Positions 8,941 through 17,073 of a DNA stretch of 64,000 bases are shown one piece after another. The stretch is taken from NCBI GenBank assembly GCA_937981765.1, contig CALJOM010000011.1, positions 62,001 through 126,000 on the forward strand, in the 5' to 3' direction. The position numbers and the translations under genes were made by a program. The DNA comes from an uncultured Bacteroidales bacterium. Lineage in GTDB: Bacteria; Bacteroidota; Bacteroidia; Bacteroidales; Salinivirgaceae. The notes below the pieces were generated by a model, which worked only from the letters and a program-made list of their open reading frames with translations, was not told the DNA's origin and ran no database searches. How positions within the stretch are numbered: the first letter of the stretch is position 1; the number at the start of each line of letters is the position of its first letter.

Positions 8941-9789
8941 TTAACTCCAGAAATTAGCTTTCATCAAATCGTTTCTTGGGTTAACACACATAATGGGGAG
9001 TTTAGCACTGTTGGCTATGATATCTTGTTCGCTAGCTCCAAAAACGTAATCGGCGAAGCCAATGTTTTTGGTTGTCATTACAAGAATTAGATCGGCATTA
9101 ATTTCTTCGGCAAAATCTATTAGCTGTTTTTCAAAATTTCCCTTTTGCTTGGCGGTGTGGATCTCGAAATCTATACCATATTTGGTTAGATACTTTTTGG
9201 CAAACAGAATGTTGTTGTTGATTTTTTTTAGGTAGTATTCGTCGTCGTTAAATTCCTTGAAAATGTGTATTTTAAGTGTGAAATACTGGGCTAAATAGAT
9301 TGCCCATACCAGTTTTTCTTTGTTCTCAGCTTTAAAATCGAGTGGAAAAACAATGTCAGTGAGTTTTTTCTCGGAAGGTTTGTCTTGGACTACTAAAAAA
9401 GGGACTGTAGAACTTGCAATTACTTTTAGTGCCCAACTTCCAGTTATTTTTTGCATGCCTCTGATGCCATGTGTCCCCATGATTACCATATTGACTTCAT
9501 TGTCATCGTCGCTGGTGTATTCGCCAATGCTATGGAAAATGTCGCCTTTGATAACTTTAAATGTGGTGGGGATGTTTTCGTTTTTTTGAATTTCAAGTGC
9601 TTTGATTTGGAGCTGTTCTTCGGCTAATTCTCGTTCAGAGTCTTTTTTAATAATATGGAGCAATACCATATTGCATTTTAAATGCCTGGCCATTTTCACT
9701 GCATGCTGGGCAGCAAACTCTGATACTTCGGTAAAGTCCCACGTAACTACGATATTTTTCCCGTTTAGCATAGTTTTCTTTTTTATCAA
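8941..9789 (-). CDS. Universal stress protein, two tandem Usp domains
   Basis: The 282-residue cytoplasmic protein has two Usp folds. The first (about 10-140) contains NIVVTWDFTEVSEFAAQHAV and the motif GTHGIRGMQKITGSWALKVI, which has the spaced glycines of ATP-binding Usps. The second (about 145-275) is divergent, with LTDIVFPLDFKAENKE and LPIMCVNP. The start may be residue 1 or the Met at residue 7. It is a single-gene unit between the lpxA terminator and its own terminator. Its nearness to a Crp/Fnr regulator is suggestive only. Confidence 0.85.
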   Translation of the reverse strand: MIKKKTMLNGKNIVVTWDFTEVSEFAAQHAVKMARHLKCNMVLLHIIKKDSERELAEEQLQIKALEIQKNENIPTTFKVIKGDIFHSIGEYTSDDDNEVNMVIMGTHGIRGMQKITGSWALKVIASSTVPFLVVQDKPSEKKLTDIVFPLDFKAENKEKLVWAIYLAQYFTLKIHIFKEFNDDEYYLKKINNNILFAKKYLTKYGIDFEIHTAKQKGNFEKQLIDFAEEINADLILVMTTKNIGFADYVFGASEQDIIANSAKLPIMCVNPRNDLMKANFWS

Positions 9790-9811
9790 AAAATTTTACC
9801 CTAAAATAATC

Positions 9812-9849
9812 AAAAGAGGCGACTTGTTTCCCAATCGCCTCTGTTTTTT
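9812..9849 (-). terminator. Terminator after lpxA
   Basis: The stem AGAGGCGA / TCGCCTCT has a 12-base loop. On the minus strand it is followed by TTTTGATTATTTT and preceded by an A-run, so it can act in both directions. It lies 24 bases after the lpxA stop codon. Confidence 0.75.
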
Positions 9850-9866
9850 TGACGAACGTTTGAAAT

Positions 9867-10652
9867 TTATTCATCAACATAACCTTTCATTAGTCCACGT
9901 TTGGAATTTTTGATGAAGGAAACTATTTCGTCCTTTTCGTTAGATTCGGGTATTTCTGTTTCAATATATTTGAGAGCATCGGAATAGTTTAAGCCTTTTA
10001 TGAAGAGGATTCGATAAATGTCTTGAATCTGCTGTATGGTTTCGTTGCTAAAATTGCGTCGACGAAGGCCAACCGAATTTATTCCGCAGTATGAAACCGG
10101 GTATCGTGCCGCCTTTACATAAGGTGGGATGTCTTTATTTACAAGAGAGCCTCCGGCAAGGATAACGTGTGCACCAATGTGAACAAATTGATGAATTGCC
10201 GAACCTCCGCCAATAACAGCAAAATCGTCAACCACAACTTCTCCTCCGAAAAGAACGGCATTGGCTACAATTACGTTGTTTCGAATTATGGTATCGTGGC
10301 CTACGTGAACACAAGCCATTAGCAATACATTGTTTCCGACTACCGTTTTCCCTTTAGCAGCGGTTCCTCGGTTAACGGTTACTGCTTCGCGTATTGTGGT
10401 TTTGTTTCCTATTTCAACGGTGGTATATTCACCCGCGAATTTAAGGTCTTGGGGGATGGCTCCAATAACGGCCCCTGGGAAAATCTTGCAATCGCTGCCA
10501 ATTCTTGATCCCGCAAAAATGGTGGCATGCGGACCAACCCATGTGTTGTCTCCTATAACAACATCGGAATCGATATAGGCAAATGGTGAGATAGTTACGT
10601 TTTTTCCAATGATAGCGTCTGGATGTACGAAAGCGTGTTTATCGTTTAACAT
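9867..10652 (-). CDS. lpxA: Acyl-ACP--UDP-N-acetylglucosamine O-acyltransferase LpxA
   Basis: LpxA performs the first acyl transfer of lipid A biosynthesis in the cytoplasm. The 261-residue sequence is a left-handed beta helix of hexapeptide repeats (VHPDAIIGKNVTISPFAYID...). It has the catalytic His in ACVHVGHDTIIRNNV and the family C-terminal region (YPVSYCGINSVGLRRRNFS) with helices after about residue 190. Length is normal. It follows lpxC/fabZ by 35 bases in one operon, so three consecutive functions of envelope lipid synthesis are made together. Confidence 0.96.
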   Translation of the reverse strand: MLNDKHAFVHPDAIIGKNVTISPFAYIDSDVVIGDNTWVGPHATIFAGSRIGSDCKIFPGAVIGAIPQDLKFAGEYTTVEIGNKTTIREAVTVNRGTAAKGKTVVGNNVLLMACVHVGHDTIIRNNVIVANAVLFGGEVVVDDFAVIGGGSAIHQFVHIGAHVILAGGSLVNKDIPPYVKAARYPVSYCGINSVGLRRRNFSNETIQQIQDIYRILFIKGLNYSDALKYIETEIPESNEKDEIVSFIKNSKRGLMKGYVDE

Positions 10653-10687
10653 AGTTCCCTATTTGTTTATCAGGTTAAATTTATCGG

Positions 10688-12079
10688 CTATTTGGTTTTA
10701 ACAATTTGGGCAGTCATAAAGGCTTCCGTAACCAGTGCGTTACCTACAAAAGCACGTCCCGACATTATTACTATTCCCCTGCGGATAGGCTCGGTAAGGC
10801 GTAATTCGAAAATAAGCGTATCACCGGGAACCACTTTCTTTTTAAATTTCACTCCATCTATTTTTAGAAAATAGGTTGTATAGGTCTCGGGATCTGGAAC
10901 CGTGCTGAGGGCAAGTATGCCTCCGGTTTGAGCCATGGCCTCAACAATCAATACGCCGGGCATCACAGGTTCGTCGGGGAAATGGCCTACAAAGAACGGT
11001 TCGTTCATAGTTACGTTCTTCACTCCTATAACGTGTTTATCGCTCAACTCGATAATTTTATCCACTAACAAGAAGGGTGGGCGGTGTGGTAGAGTTGCCT
11101 TTATGCGATTGATGTCGTATAGTGGAGTTTTGCTTGGGTCGTATTTTGGGGCAGGAGGATTGTTCTTTTGTTCTTTGATTTTTTTTCGTAATAGTTTAGC
11201 CATTTCTGTGTTGCTATAGTGCCCTGGACAAATGGCGGTTACCTTTCCTTTTATTGGCATTCCGCATAAAGATAAATCGCCTATTAAGTCGAGCAATTTA
11301 TGCCGGGCAGGCTCGTTCAGAAACCGTAGTTCAAGATTGTTAAGTATACCTTGTTTTATTTCTATGGTTGGTTTGTTAAACAGTTTGGATAGATTTTGGG
11401 CTTGCTCCTGACTTACGGGCTGCTCTATTATTACGATAGCGTTGTTCCAATCTCCGCCTTTGATAAGGTTGTTTTTGAATAAAAATTCAAGTTCGTGGAA
11501 AAATACGAAGGTTCGGCATGGGGCGATTTCTGTTTCAAACTGCTGCAAGCTGGTTATTCTGGCATACTGATTACCAATTACTCTACTGTTAAAGTCTATC
11601 ATTACATCGGCACAGAAATCTTTAGCCGGAGTAATTTTTATCTCAACGCCTTTCTCCGGAATGCTGAATGATATTTCTTCATCGATAATTAAAAATTCTC
11701 TATCGGCGTCTAACGTTGCAATACCAGCCTTCTTTATGGCTTCTACCCATGGCAAAGCGCTTCCATCGAGAATGGGGATTTCAGGGCCTGAAATCTCAAT
11801 TAGGGTGTTATCTACCTGCAATCCATAGAGTGCCGACAAAAGGTGCTCCGTGGTCATAATCTGGTGGTCGCCTTTTTTAAGCGTTGTGCCTCTTTCGGTA
11901 CTGTTAACAAAGTCGGCCAGCGCCGGTATTTCCGGACGGCCTTCTATATGTGTTAGGATAAATTTATAACCTGTATAGGCAGGAGCGGGTTTAACGGTTA
12001 CACTGCATGGCTTTCCGCTGTGTAGTCCGATTCCTTCCAGTGAAAATGAATTTTTTAGAGTTGTTTGCTTTGTATTCAT
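10688..12079 (-). CDS. lpxC/fabZ: Bifunctional UDP-3-O-acyl-GlcNAc deacetylase LpxC / 3-hydroxyacyl-ACP dehydratase FabZ
   Basis: This fusion protein of 463 residues joins two enzymes of envelope lipid synthesis. Residues 1 to about 305 are LpxC, the zinc deacetylase committing lipid A synthesis: MTTEHLLSALYGL carries one zinc His, and ARHKLLDLIGDLSL carries the HKxxD zinc ligands. Residues about 320-463 are FabZ, with LPHRPPFLLVDKI, the catalytic His in GHFPDEPVMPGVLIVEAMAQ and the downstream Glu. The fusion is common in Bacteroidota. lpxA follows. A well-formed promoter lies 18 bases before the ATG. Confidence 0.97.
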   Translation of the reverse strand: MNTKQTTLKNSFSLEGIGLHSGKPCSVTVKPAPAYTGYKFILTHIEGRPEIPALADFVNSTERGTTLKKGDHQIMTTEHLLSALYGLQVDNTLIEISGPEIPILDGSALPWVEAIKKAGIATLDADREFLIIDEEISFSIPEKGVEIKITPAKDFCADVMIDFNSRVIGNQYARITSLQQFETEIAPCRTFVFFHELEFLFKNNLIKGGDWNNAIVIIEQPVSQEQAQNLSKLFNKPTIEIKQGILNNLELRFLNEPARHKLLDLIGDLSLCGMPIKGKVTAICPGHYSNTEMAKLLRKKIKEQKNNPPAPKYDPSKTPLYDINRIKATLPHRPPFLLVDKIIELSDKHVIGVKNVTMNEPFFVGHFPDEPVMPGVLIVEAMAQTGGILALSTVPDPETYTTYFLKIDGVKFKKKVVPGDTLIFELRLTEPIRRGIVIMSGRAFVGNALVTEAFMTAQIVKTK

Positions 12080-12096
12080 ACGGTTAAAAATTTCCG

Positions 12097-12128
12097 CAAA
12101 TGTAAGGTATTCTTTTTTGATTTACAAA
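12097..12128 (-). promoter_or_regulatory. Promoter of the lpxC/fabZ-lpxA operon
   Basis: On the minus strand TTTG (12125-12128) is followed after 20 bases by TACATTTG (12097-12104), an exact consensus pair. It overlaps the 3' end of the upstream unknown gene by a few bases. Transcription should start about 10 bases before the lpxC ATG. Confidence 0.75.
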
Positions 12129-12907
12129 AACACCATAAATCCGCAACTTATGCCCATTGTTCCTAGAGTGGGAAAGAATTTTTTATCTCTACCCGGATCG
12201 CGGTGTAACATATGCAGATTAGTGTTGAACTGAAACATGAGGTTTTCTGTAATATGAAGGTTTAGCATTAATTCCGAGTAAAGCCCTGCAAGGTTTTCAC
12301 GTTTGTGGTAGGTTAGTAAAAACACTTTACCTTCGGAGTAATAGGAGGAATATGTGGGCATGATTCGTGCTGCCAAAAAAAAATCGCTGTCAATGGCTGA
12401 GGATAGCCATCCTAGTCCTATTCCAGCGGTAAAAAACTTTTCTTTTGCCCAGAGACTGTCGCGGTCGGTATAGTAGTGGTCTAAGCTGGCAAAGGATGCT
12501 GGCCCTAGTTGCTTTTTGTTCATGAAAGCAACGCCAATGGAAAAATGAGTACCTCTCGAAACTTCTTCTTTTAGGATGGGTTGACTATCAAGGTTCACTA
12601 ACCCAGGTGTGTAAAAACTGAATTTTATTCCAAATCCGGTATTAATTATCCAAGTAGGGGCAACTATTGTTTCGTATGCAGGATAAAAGCGGTAAAGTAA
12701 CTCTTTAACTTCACCATAAGGCATACTAATTAATGAGTCGGGGTATTGAGGTGTTGTAAATTCCAACAAATCCGTTTCCCGGTCGATATTAATGTAATTT
12801 GCCCGAATGGTATCTCCCTTATGGGTGATAATGGCATGCTGACCACAAACGAACCATTGCGGTGTTAAGATAAAGAGAAGCGTTGTTACAACTAGTACAT
12901 GTTTCAT
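12122..12907 (-). CDS. Exported protein of unknown function (probable outer-membrane beta-barrel)
   Basis: I do not recognise a named family. From the Met at 12907 the product has 261 residues, with a signal peptide MKHVLVVTTLLFILTP...CGQ. It continues with ITHKGDTIRANYINID (often at the start of Bacteroidota DUF-type exported proteins). Alternating hydrophobic/aromatic beta strands follow and it ends in GISCGFMVFL, which suggests a barrel-like envelope protein. The frame opens 16 codons earlier (12955), but a promoter-like TACCTTCG at 12932-12939 lies inside that extension, so the later Met is preferred. The gene is transcribed toward lpxC. Confidence 0.6.
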   Translation of the reverse strand: MKHVLVVTTLLFILTPQWFVCGQHAIITHKGDTIRANYINIDRETDLLEFTTPQYPDSLISMPYGEVKELLYRFYPAYETIVAPTWIINTGFGIKFSFYTPGLVNLDSQPILKEEVSRGTHFSIGVAFMNKKQLGPASFASLDHYYTDRDSLWAKEKFFTAGIGLGWLSSAIDSDFFLAARIMPTYSSYYSEGKVFLLTYHKRENLAGLYSELMLNLHITENLMFQFNTNLHMLHRDPGRDKKFFPTLGTMGISCGFMVFL

Positions 12908-13239
12908 TGGGTAGGTGGTTTTCCCCACCAGCGAAGGTACGAAAAAATATTTCATAAAAATTGTATTCTGACTTCAATGTAAAAACGTTTTGGAAGTGTT
13001 ATCGGGCTAAATAAGCCTTTGTTGACAAAAAATCAATTTTACCAATCTGTTTTTGAAAACATTAATAGCAAAGTCCTAAGGGATTCACAGATGGTCGTAG
13101 AATTTTTTTATTGTCGTAAATATGATGTGAAATCGGGGTTAAAATCATATTTTTGCCCATGGCATGATCTTTATCGGATGGTTGCTTGATAGTGTGAAGA
13201 ATTTACCGTAGTTATCAACATGTAATTGTTTTTAAAAGA
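12908..13239. other. Intergenic region between an exported protein and rsgA
   Basis: This 332-base A/T-rich stretch holds promoter-like elements for both flanking genes: TACCTTCG (12932-12939, minus, one mismatch) and TATTTTTG (13148-13155, plus, exact -7 match). There is a short GGTGG/CCACC hairpin in the minus-strand leader. An imperfect TTGAC-N5-ATCAA near 13022 has the wrong spacing for an FNR box. No RNA gene was recognised. Confidence 0.5.
13148..13155 (+). promoter_or_regulatory. Promoter -7 element of rsgA
   Basis: TATTTTTG is an exact TAnnTTTG match 84 bases before the rsgA start. No clear TTG is found 19-21 bases upstream. Confidence 0.45.
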
Positions 13240-14187
13240 ATGTACTCAGGACTAGTTCTACGTTCCACTGGCGGGCAAAATCTTGTAAAAATTCTCGAAA
13301 CAGGAGAGATCATATCTTGTGCAGTACGTGGTAAACTGCGTTTGAAGGAATCGCGTAACACTAACCCAGTTGTGGTTGGCGATCGTGTTACGGTTTCCAT
13401 CGATAATGTTACGCGTCAGGGTACCATTGAGGAGATTAAGGGACGAAGAAATTACATCATACGCCGCTCAACTAACCTAAGCAAAGAGAGTCATATTTTG
13501 GCTTCCAATATCGATCAAGTTTTTGTAATGGCAACGGTTGCCGAACCCCAGACATCGCTCATGTTTATCGACCGTATGCTTGTTACGGCGAAGGCATATA
13601 GCATTCCGGCAAAAATAATACTAAACAAAGTTGATTTATGTCAAGGCGATTTGGAGGGAAAAATGGCAGAGTATCTTTATGTGTATGAGACAGCCGGATA
13701 TGAATGTTTTGTTACTTCGGTCACCAAACGAATAGGACTCGAAGTCATACGAAATGCGTTGAAAGATAAAGTGAGTATGTTTGCCGGCCATTCGGGTGTT
13801 GGTAAGAGCCTACTTTTAAATACCATTGAACCATCGCTGAATTTGAAGGTCGGTGAAATTTCTAAATCGCATAAACAGGGGAAGCACACCACAACCTTTG
13901 CTTCTATGCACGAATTGAGCTTTGGGGGGTATGTAATTGACACGCCGGGAATTAGAGCCTTTGGGCTAATTGATATTGATCGCGACGAGCTTTATCATTT
14001 TTTCCCCGAAATATTTAAATTTTCCTCCGAATGTAAGTACTACAACTGCAAACATATTCAAGAACCAGGTTGCAGGGTTATTCAGGCAGTGGAGGATGAG
14101 GAAATCCCCTATTCGCGTTATCAAAACTATGTTACTATTTTCCTTGACAAAGATGATTCGAAATATCGGACTGATGATTATCAGTAG
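13240..14187 (+). CDS. rsgA: Ribosome small subunit-dependent GTPase RsgA (YjeQ)
   Basis: RsgA is a late 30S-assembly GTPase. The 315-residue protein has the family's N-terminal OB fold (about 1-70). It has a circularly permuted GTPase domain: the G4 motif LNKVDL comes before G1 GHSGVGKS, which is followed by G3 DTPGIR. A C-terminal zinc knuckle has the pattern CKYYNCKHIQEPGC. Length is normal. It converges with the FNR-like regulator, with 13 bases between the stops. The start at 13240 agrees with the family N-terminus (GLVLRSTGG). Confidence 0.96.
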   Translation: MYSGLVLRSTGGQNLVKILETGEIISCAVRGKLRLKESRNTNPVVVGDRVTVSIDNVTRQGTIEEIKGRRNYIIRRSTNLSKESHILASNIDQVFVMATVAEPQTSLMFIDRMLVTAKAYSIPAKIILNKVDLCQGDLEGKMAEYLYVYETAGYECFVTSVTKRIGLEVIRNALKDKVSMFAGHSGVGKSLLLNTIEPSLNLKVGEISKSHKQGKHTTTFASMHELSFGGYVIDTPGIRAFGLIDIDRDELYHFFPEIFKFSSECKYYNCKHIQEPGCRVIQAVEDEEIPYSRYQNYVTIFLDKDDSKYRTDDYQ

Positions 14188-14200
14188 ACTTCGTTACTGC

Positions 14201-14896
14201 TTACCCATGTTCTTTAATCCATTTTAATCTTTCGGGGTCGATTATTTCGAAGGCGTTACCCTCGATACGCAGAATGTTATCACGGCGTAATTCGGAAAGA
14301 ATTCTTACAACATTTTCTACACGCATATCAATTAGATCGGCAAGTTCACGCCTTGATATAGGAAGGGTAAATTTCTGAGATTGGTAAATCTCATTGGCAA
14401 AAAAACAAAGAATAAATGCCACACGCCCACGGAGTTGCCTTAAGGCAATATCAAGTCTGATGGTTATAGCAGCATCGGATATTTGAGAAATCTTTTCAAG
14501 TAAAATTTTTGCAAAAGCTTGATTTTTGGAGAGTAAATCCATTATTTGTTGTTTGCTAACCATACAATATTCGCAATCTTCAATGGCAATAATATTGTAT
14601 TGGAACGTTGGAGATGAAAATACACTGAGTAGCCCAACAAATTCACGAGGTGATACAATGCGTATAATTTGTTCGCGATGAATGTTTGTACGGGTTATTT
14701 TTGCCAATCCTTTGCGTAAAAAGGCAACTCCTTCAATAGGGCTGCCTTGTTTCACAATATAATCTCCCTTGGTAACACAAACAAATGTTCGATTTTGACT
14801 CAGAGCAACCAACTGCTCATCATTTAAACCCGAAAAAATAGAGGAGCGGAAACCACATTCTTTACACAGTTCTCCCGGACAATTTTTCTCGTTCAT
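14201..14896 (-). CDS. FNR-like transcriptional regulator (candidate Fe-S redox sensor)
   Basis: From the ATG at 14896 the product has 231 residues. The N-terminus holds Cys6, Cys11 and Cys14 (CPGELCKECGF), and Cys108/Cys111 (EDCEYCMV) lie near the position of FNR Cys122. This is a plausible cluster-binding set, although spacing differs from E. coli FNR. A beta-roll effector domain, a dimer helix and a winged helix follow; the recognition helix DMRVENVVRILSEL keeps the FNR Glu and Arg that read TTGAT half-sites. The frame opens 32 codons further upstream, but that extension runs through the FNR boxes, so this start is preferred. It is divergent from the sulfur operon and is probably its regulator (inference). 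Confidence 0.85.
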   Translation of the reverse strand: MNEKNCPGELCKECGFRSSIFSGLNDEQLVALSQNRTFVCVTKGDYIVKQGSPIEGVAFLRKGLAKITRTNIHREQIIRIVSPREFVGLLSVFSSPTFQYNIIAIEDCEYCMVSKQQIMDLLSKNQAFAKILLEKISQISDAAITIRLDIALRQLRGRVAFILCFFANEIYQSQKFTLPISRRELADLIDMRVENVVRILSELRRDNILRIEGNAFEIIDPERLKWIKEHG

Positions 14897-14962
14897 AGCA
14901 AGGGGCTTTAATATCGTTCCTAATTGCTTAAGGTTTATGAGCTTTGCCCGCTGTGAAAAACA

Positions 14963-14976
14963 TTGATAAATGTCAA
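14963..14976. promoter_or_regulatory. FNR box 1 (one mismatch)
   Basis: TTGATAAATGTCAA differs from the FNR consensus TTGATnnnnATCAA at one position. It lies 16 bases (centre to centre) from a perfect second box, in the region between the FNR-like gene and the SQR operon. Confidence 0.7.
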
Positions 14977-14978
14977 TC

Positions 14979-14992
14979 TTGATAAATATCAA
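14979..14992. promoter_or_regulatory. FNR box 2 (perfect palindrome)
   Basis: TTGATAAATATCAA matches TTGATnnnnATCAA exactly. Its centre is about 42 bases upstream of the TAAATTTG -7 element of the SQR operon, roughly -55 from the expected start. On the other strand it falls in the leader of the regulator gene, so both operon control and autoregulation are possible. Confidence 0.78.
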
Positions 14993-15026
14993 TGCTTCAG
15001 ACGGGATTTAAGTTACTTAACTGCAT

Positions 15027-15034
15027 TAAATTTG
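15027..15034 (+). promoter_or_regulatory. Promoter -7 element of the sulfur operon
   Basis: TAAATTTG is an exact TAnnTTTG match about 95 bases before the SQR start. There is no -33 TTG at the usual distance, which is consistent with an activator-dependent promoter served by the adjacent FNR boxes. Confidence 0.55.
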
Positions 15035-15051
15035 TTTGGTAGGGAATAAAG

Positions 15052-15059
15052 CAAATGTA
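15052..15059 (-). promoter_or_regulatory. Promoter -7 element of the FNR-like gene
   Basis: TACATTTG on the minus strand is an exact -7 match about 155 bases before the regulator's ATG. The resulting leader would contain both FNR boxes, so bound regulator could block its own transcription. Confidence 0.5.
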
Positions 15060-15129
15060 ATCAAAAAATGGAAAATACCACTATGAAATATTTGCAAGAA
15101 CAGTTTTCTCATTTAAAAAATAACGATCT

Positions 15130-16359
15130 ATGAAACGAATTGTGATTTTAGGCGCTGGTACCGGCGGGACCATAATGGCTAATAAATTGGCAAAAGCTCT
15201 CGATTTTAATGAATGGAGTATCACTGTTGTAGATGAAGATCCTAATCATTATTACCAGCCTGGATTTTTGTTTATTCCTTTTGGTATATATAATAAACAC
15301 GATGTAATCAAACCCAAAGCGGGATTTATACCGCCAGGGGTGAAATTTATTCTGGCATCTATCAACAGAGTTGAGCCATCACAAAACAAAGTGTTTCTGG
15401 AAAATGGCCAAACACTTGACTATGATTTTCTAATAATTGCAACCGGCACTCAAATAAACCCCGAAGAAACTCCCGGAATGTTAGGCTCTGAATGGCGTAA
15501 AAGTATTTTTGATTTTTACACCCTTGAAGGAGCGTTAGCTTTACAGCATCATCTTAAGTTCTGGCAAGGGGGAACATTGGTGGTAAACATTGCCGAGATG
15601 CCCTATAAGTGTCCGGTAGCACCGCTAGAATTCTCTTTCCTTGCCGATGAATTTTTTGTTAAAAAGGGAATTCGAGACAAGGTTAAAATTTTATACGTTA
15701 CACCGCTCTCCGGGGCATTTACCAAGCCCCGTGCTACTAAAATGTTGGGAGAATTGTTGCAGGAGAAAAATATAGAAATTGTCCCCGACTTTTACCTTGA
15801 AAGTATTGATAATGAAAACAAAAAAATAGTTTCTTACGATGGCCGGGATATAAAATTTGATTTACTGACAGTAGTTCCGGTCAATATGGGTGCCGAATGG
15901 GTGGCTCGTAGCGGAATGGGAGACGATTTGAATTTTATTCCCACCAATAAATATACCCTCAGCTCGGAACAGTGGGAAAATATTTTTGTATTAGGCGATG
16001 CTAGCAATATACCAACCTCCAAAGCCGGATCAGTGGTTCATTTTGCTTCCGACATTCTGGCTGAAAACCTTATAGCGGCTATTGAAGGCAGACCATTGCA
16101 TGCCAAGTTTGATGGACATGCCAACTGCTACATAGAAACCGGTTTTGGCAAAGGCTCACTAATTGATTTTAATTACGAAACAGAGCCCCTTCCTGGAACT
16201 TATCCCCTTCCCGGAATAGGACCTTTTGGGTTGTTGAAAAATACTCGTGTAAACCATTATGGAAAAGTTCTTTTCCGTTGGGTTTATTGGCACTTGTTGC
16301 TCAAAGGGAAAGAACTGCCGCTTGAATCGCAAATGACCATGGCCGGAAAAGAACTCTAA
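15130..16359 (+). CDS. Sulfide:quinone oxidoreductase-like FAD flavoprotein
   Basis: The 409-residue protein belongs to the SQR/flavocytochrome c sulfide dehydrogenase flavoprotein group, which oxidises sulfide at the membrane and passes electrons to quinone. It starts with the FAD-binding GAGTGGTIMANKLA. It has the second dinucleotide-fold region with ATGTQINPEETPG, and FVLGDASNIPTSKAG near residue 290. Two cysteines are present, Cys161 (PYKCPVAP) and Cys333 (HANCYIE), at the places of the redox-active pair; the third Cys of many SQRs is missing. The C-terminal aromatic stretch FRWVYWHLLLKG could be the membrane-attachment part. It is first of four genes, and DUF1641 follows 3 bases later. 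Alternative: a persulfide- or other sulfur-compound-handling relative. Confidence 0.85.
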   Translation: MKRIVILGAGTGGTIMANKLAKALDFNEWSITVVDEDPNHYYQPGFLFIPFGIYNKHDVIKPKAGFIPPGVKFILASINRVEPSQNKVFLENGQTLDYDFLIIATGTQINPEETPGMLGSEWRKSIFDFYTLEGALALQHHLKFWQGGTLVVNIAEMPYKCPVAPLEFSFLADEFFVKKGIRDKVKILYVTPLSGAFTKPRATKMLGELLQEKNIEIVPDFYLESIDNENKKIVSYDGRDIKFDLLTVVPVNMGAEWVARSGMGDDLNFIPTNKYTLSSEQWENIFVLGDASNIPTSKAGSVVHFASDILAENLIAAIEGRPLHAKFDGHANCYIETGFGKGSLIDFNYETEPLPGTYPLPGIGPFGLLKNTRVNHYGKVLFRWVYWHLLLKGKELPLESQMTMAGKEL

Positions 16360-16362
16360 AAA

Positions 16363-17049
16363 ATGAACATCATGGAAAATAATTTGCAGCATCAGATCGA
16401 TGAGTTGAACCAAAAAATGGATACCATTTTGCAACTTTTTCATAAACAACGGCAGCAATCAGAAATGGTGGATGATCTGGTTAATGATCTCGCTATTGTG
16501 GGCAAAGATGCGTTTCAAACAATGGTTGATGATTTATCGGTACAAAATATTCAGGTTCGTGGAGACGAAATACGATATCTTGTGTATAAATTTTTGGCCA
16601 ATATCCGAACATTTGCCGAACTTCTGGAAATGATGGAAAGTTTAATGGATCTGTTGAAGGATCTTGGCCCTGTGGTTCACGACGGTGGCATTGCCATTAC
16701 TCATTGGCTTGAGTCAATGGAGAAAAAGGGATATTTCCGATATTTAAAACAACTTCAGCTGCTTGCTGCCGAAGTGAAGGAACATATTACCGAAGAGGAT
16801 TTAATTCGTCTTCGTGAGAATATGCCAACTATCGGCAGAATCGTCCGAAATCTCACACACCCTCAAGTTCTTAACGCCATGGCCAAATTGACCGATACTC
16901 TATCGACCATGAAAATGGATCCGAAACAAGATCCCTGTTCCATTTTTGGACTGGTTCGTATGATGAACAAACCCGAGGTTCGTAGAACGCTTTCGTTTAC
17001 CTTACGAATTGCCGCTGAATTAGGAAAAGTCGACAATTCAATTAAATAA
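16363..17049 (+). CDS. DUF1641 family protein
   Basis: The 228-residue protein is helical and soluble. It starts with a coiled-coil-like segment (QIDELNQKMDTILQLFHKQR) and carries the DUF1641 pattern LMDLLKDLGPVVHDGGIAIT plus ...PQVLNAMAKL...FGLVRMMNKPEVRR. No catalytic residues are evident. DUF1641 genes are known next to SQR-like flavoproteins and some dehydrogenases; the role is unknown but probably as a partner or scaffold. It begins 3 bases after the SQR stop and is followed by the TusE-like gene after 24 bases, so translation is likely coupled. Confidence 0.8.
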   Translation: MNIMENNLQHQIDELNQKMDTILQLFHKQRQQSEMVDDLVNDLAIVGKDAFQTMVDDLSVQNIQVRGDEIRYLVYKFLANIRTFAELLEMMESLMDLLKDLGPVVHDGGIAITHWLESMEKKGYFRYLKQLQLLAAEVKEHITEEDLIRLRENMPTIGRIVRNLTHPQVLNAMAKLTDTLSTMKMDPKQDPCSIFGLVRMMNKPEVRRTLSFTLRIAAELGKVDNSIK

Positions 17050-17073
17050 TAGCAACCCTAAAATTATAAAATT

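Noticed and set aside
13020-13036. TTGAC-AAAAA-ATCAA as a possible third FNR box
   Set aside because: The spacer is five bases rather than four, and the left half-site is TTGAC rather than TTGAT. It is not next to either promoter element of rsgA.
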